A stretch of 64,000 nt of DNA from Segatella baroniae DSM 16972 = JCM 13447 (GTDB lineage: Bacteria > Bacteroidota > Bacteroidia > Bacteroidales > Bacteroidaceae): contig NZ_AUFQ01000006.1 in NCBI RefSeq assembly GCF_000426585.1, positions 1 through 64,000 of the forward strand, read 5' to 3'. This document shows positions 17,222-26,455 of this stretch, piece after piece. Each line of letters begins with the position of its first letter. Within the stretch, counting starts at the first letter, position 1. The notes beneath the pieces were generated by a model, which was given only the letters and a program-made list of their open reading frames with translations, was not told where the DNA came from and made no database searches. The translations under genes were made by a program, and so were the position numbers.

Positions 17222-18874
17222 ATGAAAGCTAAATATTTAGGTCTCTGCTTGCTGGGAGCCTCTCTGGGCCTGTCGTCCTGCAACGATTTCCTGGACCTGA
17301 AGCCTTCCGACAAGGCCACCAACAGCCTTGTGTGGAGCTCGTCCACCAACGCGCAGATGGCCATCGACTATTACTACTGCCTGCTTCCGGCATTGAGCAG
17401 CTTCGGCACGTACCAGTGTTCGGTGGGCATGGCTGAGGGATTGACCGACGAATTCAAGTACGGCAACATGACATTCAATGCCTTGATGTACATTCCCAAC
17501 GAGATTTCCTACGGCGGACTGCCCCTGACGGCGGGCTACACGGACACCTATCTGGGCGTGTGGGAAAGCACCTACGAGAACATCCGGCGCATCAACGAGT
17601 CGCTGCAATACCTGCATCGCAGCAGTTTGGGCGAGAATGACGTGAAATACTTCGAGGGACAGCTGCGCTTCTTCCGCGGCATGTGCTACTTCGAACTGCT
17701 CAAACGCTACCACCAGGCCATCCTCTACACCGAGGACTTGTCGCAAATCAGTACCAACAAGAAGCTCGACAGCGAGGAGGAAGGCTGGAAGTTCGTGCAG
17801 GCCGACCTGAAGTTCGCCGGCGAGAACCTGCCCGTCAGCGCGTCGGCGACAGGCCGGCTGACCAGCGGAGCTGCCTACGCGCTGCTCTCCAGGGCCATGC
17901 TCTATTGCAAGGACTGGACGGCCGTGAAGGAAGCGGCCGAGAAGGTCATCGCCATGAAGTACCAGCTGACCGGCAATTACGCCGACGCCTTCACCGGCGG
18001 CAACTCCGAGGCCATCTGCCAGTACACCTACGACTCGAAGATAAGCCTCACCCACTCCTTCGACACCTACTATGCGCCGGGCGGCGACAAGGCCCTGGAC
18101 GGCAACCAGGCCGACGGCGGCTTCGGAACGCCCACCCAGGACATGGTGGAGGAATACGAGATGACCGACGGAAAACGCTTCGACTGGGCCGCATGGCACG
18201 AAGCCGCCAAGACGGGAACGACGCAAGCGCCGCCCTACGACAAGCTGGAACCGCGCTTCAAGGCCACCATCCTCTACAACGGAGCTACGTGGAAAGGCCG
18301 CAAAATAGAGCCTTTCGTGGGCGGAACGGACGGCTGGTGCCGCTGGGAAGCCGACCCCAAGACCAACGGACGCACCACCACGGGCTACTACCTGCGCAAG
18401 CTGGTGGACGAAAACCACCACTTCACGGCCGTGCAAAACAGCACACAGCCCTGCATTGTCATCCGTCTGGCCGAGGTATATCTCAACTATGCCGAGGCCT
18501 GCTACCGACTGAACGCCGCCGCCAAGGCCCTGGAATACCTCAACAAGGTGCGCGAGCGCGTCGCCCTGCCCAAGCTGACGGGCCTCAGCGGCGACCGCCT
18601 TTTCGAGGCCCTGCGCCACGAACGCAAGGTGGAACTGGCCTTCGAGGGACTCTACTACTGGGACATGCGCCGCTGGGAGCTGGCCGACCAGACCTTCACG
18701 GGCATTCGCCGGCACGGCCTGAAGATTGAGAAGATGGGCGACTTGTACCGCTACACCTACGTGGATGTCGACAACCAAGACCTCAACTTCCCCAAGAAGC
18801 TCTACCGTCTGCCCGTTCCGGTGGGCGAACTGAACAACAACAAGGAGATCGACCAATTCCCCGAATGGAAATAG
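17222..18874 (+). CDS. SusD/RagB lipoprotein (pair 2)
   Basis: This 550-residue lipoprotein has a signal ending LSSC and mature start NDFLDLKPSDKATNS, the classic SusD/RagB N-terminus. Helical repeats follow, and the C-terminal region has the family block RHERKVELAFEGLYYWDMRRW near residue 470. It should be anchored in the outer membrane and cap the SusC encoded 18 bases upstream. The carbohydrate-binding residues cannot be assigned by eye. Confidence 0.92.
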   Translation: MKAKYLGLCLLGASLGLSSCNDFLDLKPSDKATNSLVWSSSTNAQMAIDYYYCLLPALSSFGTYQCSVGMAEGLTDEFKYGNMTFNALMYIPNEISYGGLPLTAGYTDTYLGVWESTYENIRRINESLQYLHRSSLGENDVKYFEGQLRFFRGMCYFELLKRYHQAILYTEDLSQISTNKKLDSEEEGWKFVQADLKFAGENLPVSASATGRLTSGAAYALLSRAMLYCKDWTAVKEAAEKVIAMKYQLTGNYADAFTGGNSEAICQYTYDSKISLTHSFDTYYAPGGDKALDGNQADGGFGTPTQDMVEEYEMTDGKRFDWAAWHEAAKTGTTQAPPYDKLEPRFKATILYNGATWKGRKIEPFVGGTDGWCRWEADPKTNGRTTTGYYLRKLVDENHHFTAVQNSTQPCIVIRLAEVYLNYAEACYRLNAAAKALEYLNKVRERVALPKLTGLSGDRLFEALRHERKVELAFEGLYYWDMRRWELADQTFTGIRRHGLKIEKMGDLYRYTYVDVDNQDLNFPKKLYRLPVPVGELNNNKEIDQFPEWK

Positions 18875-18915
18875 AACTGTGTCATGAACCCGCAAAACAT
18901 CAACATTTCAAAGTT

Positions 18916-20607
18916 ATGAAAAAGCAATTCCTATATATCGGCGCCTTCGTGGCGGCACTCCTCTCGCTCGGCAGCTGCGCCGAAGAGGAGCACGTGGACG
19001 CCACCGCCGACCGGGCAGGCATCTCAAGCCTCACGGCCTACTTCACGTCGGGCACCTATGTGGACAAGGCCGTCGTGACCTGGCAGCCCCAGAACAGCAA
19101 CGACATCACCGACTACGTGATTCCCGTGCCCTGGTATTACCCAGAAGAGAGCGACAACACCACAGAGAAGGACATGTCGCAGTTCAAGATTGTGGCCACA
19201 CTGGAGAACAACTGCAAGATCGACCCGCCCATCACCGTGCTCGACTTGACCCAGAAGAACGCCTTCACCTACACCAACCCGTATGGCGAAAGCAAGCAGA
19301 TCACGATCTCGGGACAGCGCGTCAAGTCGTCGAAGTGCGCCATCAAGTCCATCCTGGTGCAGCCGGGCTACCTGCAGGGCGTCATCGACGAAGACAAGAA
19401 GACCATCTCCCTGCTCACCGCCGCCGACCTTTCCGACATGACGGCCGAAGTGGTGCTCGACCCGCACGCCACGATTTCGCCCGACCCGGCCCAGCCCCAC
19501 GACATGAACGACGGCTTCCAGTTCACCGTGACGGCCGACAACGGCACCGACAAAAGCGTCTACAAGGTCATCAAACACATACCGACCAAGATTCCATCGG
19601 GCATTCGCACGGGCAGCGAACTCAAGCTTTTCGAGAACGACATGACGATGTTGGGCGTGGCCACGCCCAACAACACCCACCCGACGCTGGCCTCCATCGG
19701 CAGCTTCGTCGTCCTGAACCTCGGCGACGGCTCCGCGCCACAGTACTTCCGTAAGGTGACGGGCACCAAACTGGGCGCCATCAACCTCGGAGCGGCCAAG
19801 GCCGACGGCGCCATCACGAGCGACTGCGCCGGCAACATGCTCATCTGCAACTACGCCGCCAGCGGTTCCACGCTCAACATCTACAAGACCAACGACGTGA
19901 CCAAGGCCCCCGAACTCTTCATCAGCTATGCCAACAACCTCGGAGTGGACATCGGCGCGCGCCTCCACGTGCAGGGCGACCTGGCCCACGACGCCATCGT
20001 CACCGCCACGCCGAACGTCTGCCAGAACGCCATCCGCTGGATTGTGAAGGACGGCAAGGCCGGTCCGGCCGAGAACATCCTGTTCGGCAGCGTGCCGGCA
20101 TGGGGCGGTCTCGATGGAATCAGCAAGGTCTGTGCCGCCGGCACCGACGTGAAGGACGGCTGCGTGTTCAGCTATTACGGCGACGGAAATTGCCCGGCAT
20201 ACTACGCTCCGGCCTGGAGCGGCGCCAAACAGATACTCTCTGCCAACAGCAACGAGAAGGGCTGGGGCTACAATACGGGTGCCGCCGACATCCGGGCGTT
20301 CAACAAGAACCGCTACTATGCCATCTACGAAATGGGCTATTGGCCCAACTGGGGCTTGCCGGGACATGTCTACATCTACGACGCGGGCGACCTTTCATCC
20401 ATCAGCGGCAACGTCAACACGAGCAGCGCGCTGGCCTCCATCATCTCCACGCCCGACCTCTACGGATCCGTGGGCTACGCCGGTGACAACCGCTTTGCCG
20501 ACGTCCTGGTGACACCGTCCGAGGATGGCTACTTCCTCTACGTGTTCTACGCCTCCAACACCCACCTTTCCTTCGGTGGATATCAATTCGACTGCTTTGA
20601 CAAATAA
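18916..20607 (+). CDS. DUF5018-like surface lipoprotein in SusE/F position
   Basis: This 563-residue lipoprotein starts at 18916 with a signal ending LGSC. The N-terminal half contains two Ig-like segments (about 30-130 and 130-230), the second with a TADNGTDKSVYKV block. The C-terminal part (about 240-563) looks like a beta-propeller-type domain with repeated strands such as NMLICNYAASGSTLNIY. This layout resembles DUF5018 proteins found directly after SusD in Bacteroidetes loci, where they occupy the place of SusE/SusF and are thought to bind glycan at the surface. It lies 41 bases after SusD and five bases before the phosphodiester glycosidase. Function is inferred from position only. Confidence 0.65.
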   Translation: MKKQFLYIGAFVAALLSLGSCAEEEHVDATADRAGISSLTAYFTSGTYVDKAVVTWQPQNSNDITDYVIPVPWYYPEESDNTTEKDMSQFKIVATLENNCKIDPPITVLDLTQKNAFTYTNPYGESKQITISGQRVKSSKCAIKSILVQPGYLQGVIDEDKKTISLLTAADLSDMTAEVVLDPHATISPDPAQPHDMNDGFQFTVTADNGTDKSVYKVIKHIPTKIPSGIRTGSELKLFENDMTMLGVATPNNTHPTLASIGSFVVLNLGDGSAPQYFRKVTGTKLGAINLGAAKADGAITSDCAGNMLICNYAASGSTLNIYKTNDVTKAPELFISYANNLGVDIGARLHVQGDLAHDAIVTATPNVCQNAIRWIVKDGKAGPAENILFGSVPAWGGLDGISKVCAAGTDVKDGCVFSYYGDGNCPAYYAPAWSGAKQILSANSNEKGWGYNTGAADIRAFNKNRYYAIYEMGYWPNWGLPGHVYIYDAGDLSSISGNVNTSSALASIISTPDLYGSVGYAGDNRFADVLVTPSEDGYFLYVFYASNTHLSFGGYQFDCFDK

Positions 20608-20612
20608 CCAAT

Positions 20613-21689
20613 ATGAAACGTATGAAAAGACTTCATTGCCATATTCCGGTGCTCCTCTTGCTGCTCGGGCTCTCCGTTCTCACGGCCTGCAACAGCGACG
20701 ATCATGAGGACACCATCGCCAACTGGAAGTGGGACAAGGGCCTACAGCCCGAGGAGAACACCGACATCACCCGCCTGGGGTGGACCAACGTGAACGCCGA
20801 CTACGGCCGGTTGCCGGCCTACATCAACGTGTACAAGGCCGTGAAGACGCCCGACGACAAGCCCGCCGTGGCCTTCATCGCCATTGCCGAGCTGGGAACC
20901 GACAAGGCAAAGTTCAGCGTCAGCAACGACATTCACTGGAGCAAGAAGGCCGGCGCCAACGGTAATGAGAAGCTGTTCACGCCCACCGAGTTCTACAACA
21001 ACTACGAATCACCGGTCGTTGTCATCAACGGTGGCCTCTTCTTTGAGTCCGGTGGCTTCTACTACTCGCAGAGTTCGTGCTACAGCGAAGGCTCCATGCT
21101 CAGTCCGAACCAGAACTATTGGTCGGAGAACTGGACCGACTTCTGGTATCCTACGATAGGTTTCTTCTACCAGGACAAGGCCGGTGAGTTCCACGCCACG
21201 TGGACTTACTACGCCAGCGACGGCAAGGACTACAGCTACTCGGCCTGCAAGAAGATTGACAAAACCAAGCCCGAGACGACTGCCCCCGACGCCAACTCGC
21301 CCTCGAAGGGCACCGTCATGAACGACGGGACGGCCGTCTACGGCATTGGCGGCGTCAGCGTGCTGCTCCATGAGGGCAAGGTGATGAACACGTGGGCCGA
21401 CGAACTGCTCGACGTGGCGGCCAACTCGGCCCAGCCCCGCACGGCCATCGGCTACGACGCGGCCAAGAAACGCCTCGTGTTCTTCGTGTGCGAAGGTCGC
21501 CGGATGACGCCCGACGTCCTGGGAATGACCACCGCGCAGGTGGCCGACATGCTGAAAGCCATCGGCTGCACCGAAGCGCTCAACCTCGACGGGGGCGGTT
21601 CGAGCTGCATGCTCATCAACGGCAAGCAGACCATCAAGCCGAGCGACAAGAAAGAACGCGCCGTCATCGACGCCTGTTTCATCAAATGA
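20613..21689 (+). CDS. Lipoprotein phosphodiester glycosidase (NAGPA domain)
   Basis: This 358-residue lipoprotein (signal ending LTAC, Cys26) carries the phosphodiester glycosidase domain related to human uncovering enzyme, N-acetylglucosamine-1-phosphodiester alpha-N-acetylglucosaminidase. Diagnostic blocks are VVVINGGLFF (about 136-145), RTAIGYDA, and ALNLDGGGSSCM near 322-333. Family members remove a sugar linked through phosphate to another group, leaving a phosphomonoester. The gene lies between a DUF5018-like lipoprotein and a glycosidase-like lipoprotein, and the same run of genes ends in a secreted metallophosphoesterase. The anomeric specificity and the sugar are not readable. An alternative start lies three codons downstream. 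Confidence 0.85.
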   Translation: MKRMKRLHCHIPVLLLLLGLSVLTACNSDDHEDTIANWKWDKGLQPEENTDITRLGWTNVNADYGRLPAYINVYKAVKTPDDKPAVAFIAIAELGTDKAKFSVSNDIHWSKKAGANGNEKLFTPTEFYNNYESPVVVINGGLFFESGGFYYSQSSCYSEGSMLSPNQNYWSENWTDFWYPTIGFFYQDKAGEFHATWTYYASDGKDYSYSACKKIDKTKPETTAPDANSPSKGTVMNDGTAVYGIGGVSVLLHEGKVMNTWADELLDVAANSAQPRTAIGYDAAKKRLVFFVCEGRRMTPDVLGMTTAQVADMLKAIGCTEALNLDGGGSSCMLINGKQTIKPSDKKERAVIDACFIK

Positions 21690-21760
21690 TAAGTTTCTTC
21701 TGTAACCTGGGGAGGGTGGCCGCATGAGCCGGTCGTTCTCCCCTTTGCCTCCTTTTTTAT

Positions 21761-23161
21761 ATGAATATGCTATCCATGATTCAGACACTACTGCTCAGTT
21801 CACTGCTTTTGTTCAGTTCCTGCGGCTCGGGCGACAAGCCCGACAACGGCGGAACGACACCTCCCACCCCCACGCCGGGCGGCGAAACCGTCCATAAAGC
21901 GGCCAAACCCCGCTACATCTGGATAGACGCGCCGGCCAACTTCAGCCGCTTCGCCAACAGCAAGGAGAACATTCGGGAAGACCTGAAGAAGGCGAAGGAA
22001 GCGGGATTCACCCACATCGTGGTCGACGTCCGCCCCTACACGGGCGACATTCTCTTCAAGAGCGCCGCCGGCCACGCCGTGGAACAACTCGACTACTGGG
22101 AAGGTTCCGCCTACAAATACTACAAACGAACGGCCGACTGGGACTATCTGCAAGCCTTCATCGACATCGGTCACGAGCTGGGACTGCGTGTAGACGCGGC
22201 CATGAACACCTTCGTGGGCGGCTCGATGAACCCCTACGGCCTCGGCGGACAGGGCATGCTCTTCCGTGAAAGCGGCAAGAAGGGCTGGGCCTCGACCTAC
22301 TATCTCGGCTCGGGGCTGACCAACGGCATGGACCTACCGGTCGACGCGGGCAACTACTACGCCACGCGCTTCCTCAATCCGTGCAACGACGACGTGCAGG
22401 CCTACCTCCTCGACCTCATCGGCGACCTGGCCCGCTACGACCTCGACGCCATCATTCTCGACCGTTGCCGCTACGACAACCTGCAGGCCGACTTCTCCGA
22501 CGACGCCAAGACGAAGTTCCAGGCCTACATGAAGGCCAAGGGTGTCACGTCGTTCGCCTTCCCCCAAGACGTGGCCAAGGCCGGTTCGGAGGGCTACGCG
22601 GGCCAACCTGCCTACTTCAAGGACTGGCTTGCCTTCCGCGCCAAGACCATCTACGACTTCATGGGCAAGGTGGTGGCGCGCGTGCGGAGCGTCAACAGCG
22701 ACGTGAAAGTGGGCGCCTACGTGGGTGCCTGGTACGCCGACTACTACCATTCGGGCGTCAACTGGGCCAGCCGCGACTACGACCCGTCGGTCGACTACCC
22801 AGCCTGGGCCAACACAGACTACCACAAATACGGCTTCGCCAACAAGCTCGACGTGCTTCTTCTGGGCTGTTATGCGGGGGCCTCGTCGGTCTACGGCACC
22901 ACCGAATGGACCATGCAAGGCTTCTGCACGCAAGCCGCCAAGAAGTTGAAGGGCGACGTGAAGTTTGCGGGAGGCCCCGACGTGGGCAACCCCGACGGCT
23001 TTCCGGGCGGCAACCAAGCCACGGCCGTCACCAATTCGGTCGACGCCTGCATCAACGCCGGCGACGGTTACTTCGTCTTCGACATGGTCCACATCCGCCA
23101 ATTCAACTACTGGAACGCCCTGAAAGCGGGCATAGACAAATACCTGAACAGCCTGAAATAA
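21761..23161 (+). CDS. GHL10/DUF187-like TIM-barrel lipoprotein, putative glycoside hydrolase
   Basis: This 466-residue lipoprotein (signal ending LFSSC) has a Pro/Thr/Gly linker then a TIM barrel. Strand-end motifs include FTHIVVDVRPYTGD (about 88-101), LGLRVDAAMN, YDLDAIILDRCRYD and VKVGAYVGAWY, which fit the glycosyl hydrolase-like family 10 (GHL10/DUF187, also annotated as alpha-amylase-like). The D in IILDRCRYD is a candidate catalytic acid. Such proteins are common in glycan loci but few are characterised. It starts 71 bases after the phosphodiester glycosidase and ends three bases before the FAD oxidoreductase. Confidence 0.7.
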   Translation: MNMLSMIQTLLLSSLLLFSSCGSGDKPDNGGTTPPTPTPGGETVHKAAKPRYIWIDAPANFSRFANSKENIREDLKKAKEAGFTHIVVDVRPYTGDILFKSAAGHAVEQLDYWEGSAYKYYKRTADWDYLQAFIDIGHELGLRVDAAMNTFVGGSMNPYGLGGQGMLFRESGKKGWASTYYLGSGLTNGMDLPVDAGNYYATRFLNPCNDDVQAYLLDLIGDLARYDLDAIILDRCRYDNLQADFSDDAKTKFQAYMKAKGVTSFAFPQDVAKAGSEGYAGQPAYFKDWLAFRAKTIYDFMGKVVARVRSVNSDVKVGAYVGAWYADYYHSGVNWASRDYDPSVDYPAWANTDYHKYGFANKLDVLLLGCYAGASSVYGTTEWTMQGFCTQAAKKLKGDVKFAGGPDVGNPDGFPGGNQATAVTNSVDACINAGDGYFVFDMVHIRQFNYWNALKAGIDKYLNSLK

Positions 23162-23164
23162 ACG

Positions 23165-25024
23165 ATGCGACGGTTCTTTTTCTTCCTTTTACTGCTCCTG
23201 GGACTGACCGCCCACGCCGCTCCGGCCGACGTCAAGACCTACGACGTGCTGGTGGTGGGGGGCGGCACGAGCGGCGTTTGCGCCGCCGTACAGAGCGCAC
23301 GCCTGGGCAGCCGCACGCTGCTGGTGGAGCGGACGCCCTGGCTGGGCGGCATGCTGACGGCGGCGGGGGTGAGCGCCACCGACGGCAACTACCATCTGCC
23401 GAGCGGCATGTGGGGTGACTTCCAACAGGCGCTGATTCGCCATTACGGTTCGGCGGAGGCCCTGCGCACGGGCTGGGTCAGCCTGATCCAGTTCGAGCCG
23501 TCGGTCGGCAACGCCATCTTCCGGCAGTGGGTGGAGGGCGAAAAACGGTTGCTCACCTACCTGCCCGAGACCGAATGGACCGCACTGAAGCGGCTGAAGG
23601 ACGGCTGGCAGCTGACGCTCACGCGCCACGGCAGGCGAACACGGGTGAAAGCGCGCTACGTCGTCGACGCCACCGAGCTGGGCGACGTGGCCAAGGCGGC
23701 CGGACTGACCTACCACGTGGGCCTCGACGCCCGCCGGGACACCCACGAACCCATGGCCCTCACGCAGCGGCAGAACCTCATCCAGGACATCACCTACGCC
23801 ATGACGCTCAAGGAATATGCCGAGCCGAGGCCGACGGCGCGCCCCGAAGGCTACACGCCGATGGAGTTCCGCAACTGCTGCGTCTGCGCCTACAACGACT
23901 CCGTGCTGCCCCAAAAGCCGTGGTCGAAGGAGATGATGTTGAACTACGGCCGGCTGCCCAACGGCAAATACATGATCAACTGGCCCATGTGGGGCAACGA
24001 CATCTACCTGAACGACATCGAATGCAGCCCCGCCGAGCGCGACAGCCTGCACCGACAGGCCAAGCGGAAGAGCCTGCGCTTCCTCTATTTCATGCAACAC
24101 GAGCTGGGCTTCGACCGCCTCGACCTGGCCGACGACGAGTTTCCCACGCCCGACCGGCTGCCCTTCATGCCCTACTACAGGGAGGGACGACGCTTCGACG
24201 GTCGGATTCTCTTCACGCTGAACGACATCCTCGACCCCTACGGGCGCCCCTCGCCGCTCTACCGAACGGCCGTGGGCGTGGGCGACTATCCCGTCGACCA
24301 GCACCACAACGAGCGGCCCGTGGACAGTCTCCACCTGCCTTCCATCCCCTCGTGGGGCCTCCCCATGGGCGTGTTCTTCCCCAAAGGCGAGCCTCGTCTG
24401 CTGCTGGCCGAGAAGGCGATATCGGTGACCAACCTCGTCAACGGCACCTCGCGGCTGCAACCCGTGGTCATGCAGATCGGCCAGGTGGCCGGAACGCTGG
24501 CTGCCATGGCCGTTCGCGGGCGGACACTGCCCCAGCGGCTGTCGGTCAGGGCGGTGCAGACGCAACTGCTCCGCACGGGCAACTACCTGCTGCCCTTCCT
24601 CGACGTGCCGAAAGACGACCCGCGCTTCCGCCCTTACCAGCGCATCGGTGCGACGGGACTGCTCCACGGCGTGGGCCGCCATGTGGACTGGCAGAACGAG
24701 TGTTGGCTGCAAGCCGACAGCCTGTTGCGCCGCCGCGACCTGCAACCGCTCGGCGACTTCTATGGCCTGACGGAACGGTTCGACGGTGACAAGCCCGTTT
24801 TCATCCAAGAATTACGGGCCTTGCTCGGCCGCATCGCCAAGGAAAAGCGACTCCGTCTCTCCGCCCCCATCGAGCGGCTGACGGCCGACTGCCTCCGCCG
24901 ATACAGCTTGTCTCCGACCGAAGGGCCCATAACCAGGGGTGCCTATGCCCTCCTGCTCGACCAAATCCTCCACCCCTTCGAGAGCGTCGACGTAGACCTC
25001 GAAGGACAATTCATCAGAAAATAA
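23165..25024 (+). CDS. Exported FAD-dependent oxidoreductase
   Basis: This 619-residue protein has a hydrophobic signal peptide (about 1-19) and an FAD-binding Rossmann motif VVGGGTSGVCAA (about 31-42), matching the FAD-dependent oxidoreductase group of PF12831. The conserved TELGDVAKAAG block near residue 172 and NLVNGTSRLQPVVMQIGQ.AG block near 425 are typical. Proteins of this group are frequently encoded in Bacteroidetes and Planctomycetes glycan loci, but their reaction is unknown; oxidation or epimerisation of a sugar is a guess. The gene starts three bases after the GHL10-like gene and lies 17 bases before the metallophosphoesterase, so it is surely co-transcribed. Confidence 0.8.
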   Translation: MRRFFFFLLLLLGLTAHAAPADVKTYDVLVVGGGTSGVCAAVQSARLGSRTLLVERTPWLGGMLTAAGVSATDGNYHLPSGMWGDFQQALIRHYGSAEALRTGWVSLIQFEPSVGNAIFRQWVEGEKRLLTYLPETEWTALKRLKDGWQLTLTRHGRRTRVKARYVVDATELGDVAKAAGLTYHVGLDARRDTHEPMALTQRQNLIQDITYAMTLKEYAEPRPTARPEGYTPMEFRNCCVCAYNDSVLPQKPWSKEMMLNYGRLPNGKYMINWPMWGNDIYLNDIECSPAERDSLHRQAKRKSLRFLYFMQHELGFDRLDLADDEFPTPDRLPFMPYYREGRRFDGRILFTLNDILDPYGRPSPLYRTAVGVGDYPVDQHHNERPVDSLHLPSIPSWGLPMGVFFPKGEPRLLLAEKAISVTNLVNGTSRLQPVVMQIGQVAGTLAAMAVRGRTLPQRLSVRAVQTQLLRTGNYLLPFLDVPKDDPRFRPYQRIGATGLLHGVGRHVDWQNECWLQADSLLRRRDLQPLGDFYGLTERFDGDKPVFIQELRALLGRIAKEKRLRLSAPIERLTADCLRRYSLSPTEGPITRGAYALLLDQILHPFESVDVDLEGQFIRK

Positions 25025-25041
25025 ACCATCAATCATCACCT

Positions 25042-26037
25042 ATGAGAAAAATACTGGCCCTCGTGGCCTTCTTCGTTGTTTGTTGGAATGCCTCGGCACA
25101 GGAACTGCGGTTCCGTGCCGACGGCACTTTCAAGATCGTGCAGCTCACCGACCTCCACTATCAGCTCGACAACCCCAAGTCGGCCCCGGCCTTGCAGAAC
25201 ATCGACAACGCGCTGGTGGGCGAACGCCCCGACCTGGTGGTGCTGACGGGCGACATCATCTACTCGTCGCCGGCCAAGGCCACGTTGCTCAAAGTGCTGG
25301 AACGGCTGGCCGCCCACAACATTCCGTGGGTCTATGAGTTCGGCAACCACGACTACGAACAGGGGCTTTCCAACCGCCAGCTCTACGACATCGCCCGAGA
25401 GGTGAAGGGCTGCGCCATGCCACCCGTCGCCGCCGGGCAGGAACTCGACTTCGTGTTGCCCGTGCGGTCGCACGACGGCAGCCGTGTGGCGGCCAACCTC
25501 TACTGCATGGACTCGCACGCCTACGCGCCCAAGGGCTACAAGACCGACGGCTACGCCTGGTTCACCTTCGACCAGGTGGCCTGGTATCGCAGCCAGGCCC
25601 GGGCCATCAAGGCGGCCAACGGCGGGCTGCCGATTCCGGCCCTGGCCTTCTTCCACATCCCACTGCCCGAATACCACGACGCCGTGAGAGACGAGAACGC
25701 CATCCTGACGGGCACCCGTCAGGAGGCCTGCTGCTCGCCACGGTTCAACTCGGGCATGTTCGCGGCCATGTATGAGGGCGGCGACGTGATGGGCATGTTC
25801 GCGGGTCACGACCACGACAACGACTATTCCGTCATGTGGCACGGCATTCTGCTGGCCTACGGACGCTTCGGCGGCGGCAATACCGAGTACAACCACCTGA
25901 CACCCGGTGCCCGAATCATCATCCTGAAGGAGGGCCGGCGTGCCTTCGACACCTACATTCGGCAGATCGACGGCACAGTCGTCAACCGCTCCTCCTACCC
26001 TGCCAGCTATGTGCAGGACGACTGGCGCAAACGCTGA
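25042..26037 (+). CDS. Exported metallophosphoesterase (calcineurin-like)
   Basis: This 331-residue protein has a signal peptide ending ASAQ (residue 20) and all metal-binding blocks of the calcineurin-like phosphoesterases: LTDLHY (Asp37, His39), GD at 70-71, GNHD (101-104), and GHDHDND near residue 255. The family hydrolyses phosphomonoesters or phosphodiesters using two metal ions. As last gene of the run that contains the phosphodiester glycosidase, it could remove the phosphate left after sugar release. That order of action is inference. The relatives in this group resemble purple acid phosphatase-like exported enzymes. Confidence 0.85.
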   Translation: MRKILALVAFFVVCWNASAQELRFRADGTFKIVQLTDLHYQLDNPKSAPALQNIDNALVGERPDLVVLTGDIIYSSPAKATLLKVLERLAAHNIPWVYEFGNHDYEQGLSNRQLYDIAREVKGCAMPPVAAGQELDFVLPVRSHDGSRVAANLYCMDSHAYAPKGYKTDGYAWFTFDQVAWYRSQARAIKAANGGLPIPALAFFHIPLPEYHDAVRDENAILTGTRQEACCSPRFNSGMFAAMYEGGDVMGMFAGHDHDNDYSVMWHGILLAYGRFGGGNTEYNHLTPGARIIILKEGRRAFDTYIRQIDGTVVNRSSYPASYVQDDWRKR

Positions 26038-26058
26038 GCCCTCCTCTTCTTTTCAAAA

Positions 26059-26168
26059 GCAGCCCTTTCAGCGTGTAAAAGCATAGCGATTGCACGCTGA
26101 AAGCACAGCTTTTACAAGCTCAAAGGGCAGCTCCGGCAACGCCAAAGCATCGCCCTTGCAGAAGCATC
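26059..26168. repeat. 22-base tandem repeat array B
   Basis: Five 22-base units start at 26059, 26081, 26103, 26125 and 26147, for example GCAGCCCTTTCAGCGTGT.. and GCACAGCTTTTACAAGCT... Each of the first four ends in AAA. The array sits directly after the metallophosphoesterase stop, at the end of the large glycan locus. The remaining gap to 26371 carries no gene and becomes AT-rich. Confidence 0.75.
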
Positions 26169-26371
26169 GGCCGACGGCCGCGCACGACGGGCCCGCAACG
26201 ACACTTTCGACAGCCACGCGCCGTGCCGCGCGCGATGTGCCCTTCCTCCCCACAAAGGGGCCATTTATCTAAATAAAACCACCTTTCAGGCTTGAGTTTT
26301 TCACCTTTTCAGCTTACCAAAGCTTGTATTATTAAAATATTTAATTAAATATCTTGTTTTATCTAAAACAT

Positions 26372-26403
26372 TTTGTTACTTCAATTGCTTTGTATTATAT
26401 TTG
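26372..26403 (+). promoter_or_regulatory. Promoter of the sialic acid operon
   Basis: TTTG (26372-26375), a 20-base spacer and TATATTTG (26396-26403) match the Bacteroidetes consensus. It lies 52 bases upstream of the esterase start in an AT-rich region. Confidence 0.85.
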
Positions 26404-26455
26404 CAAAAGTTGGCATATCAGAACCTAAACCTCTATCAGTTTGAGCCAAAAAGAA

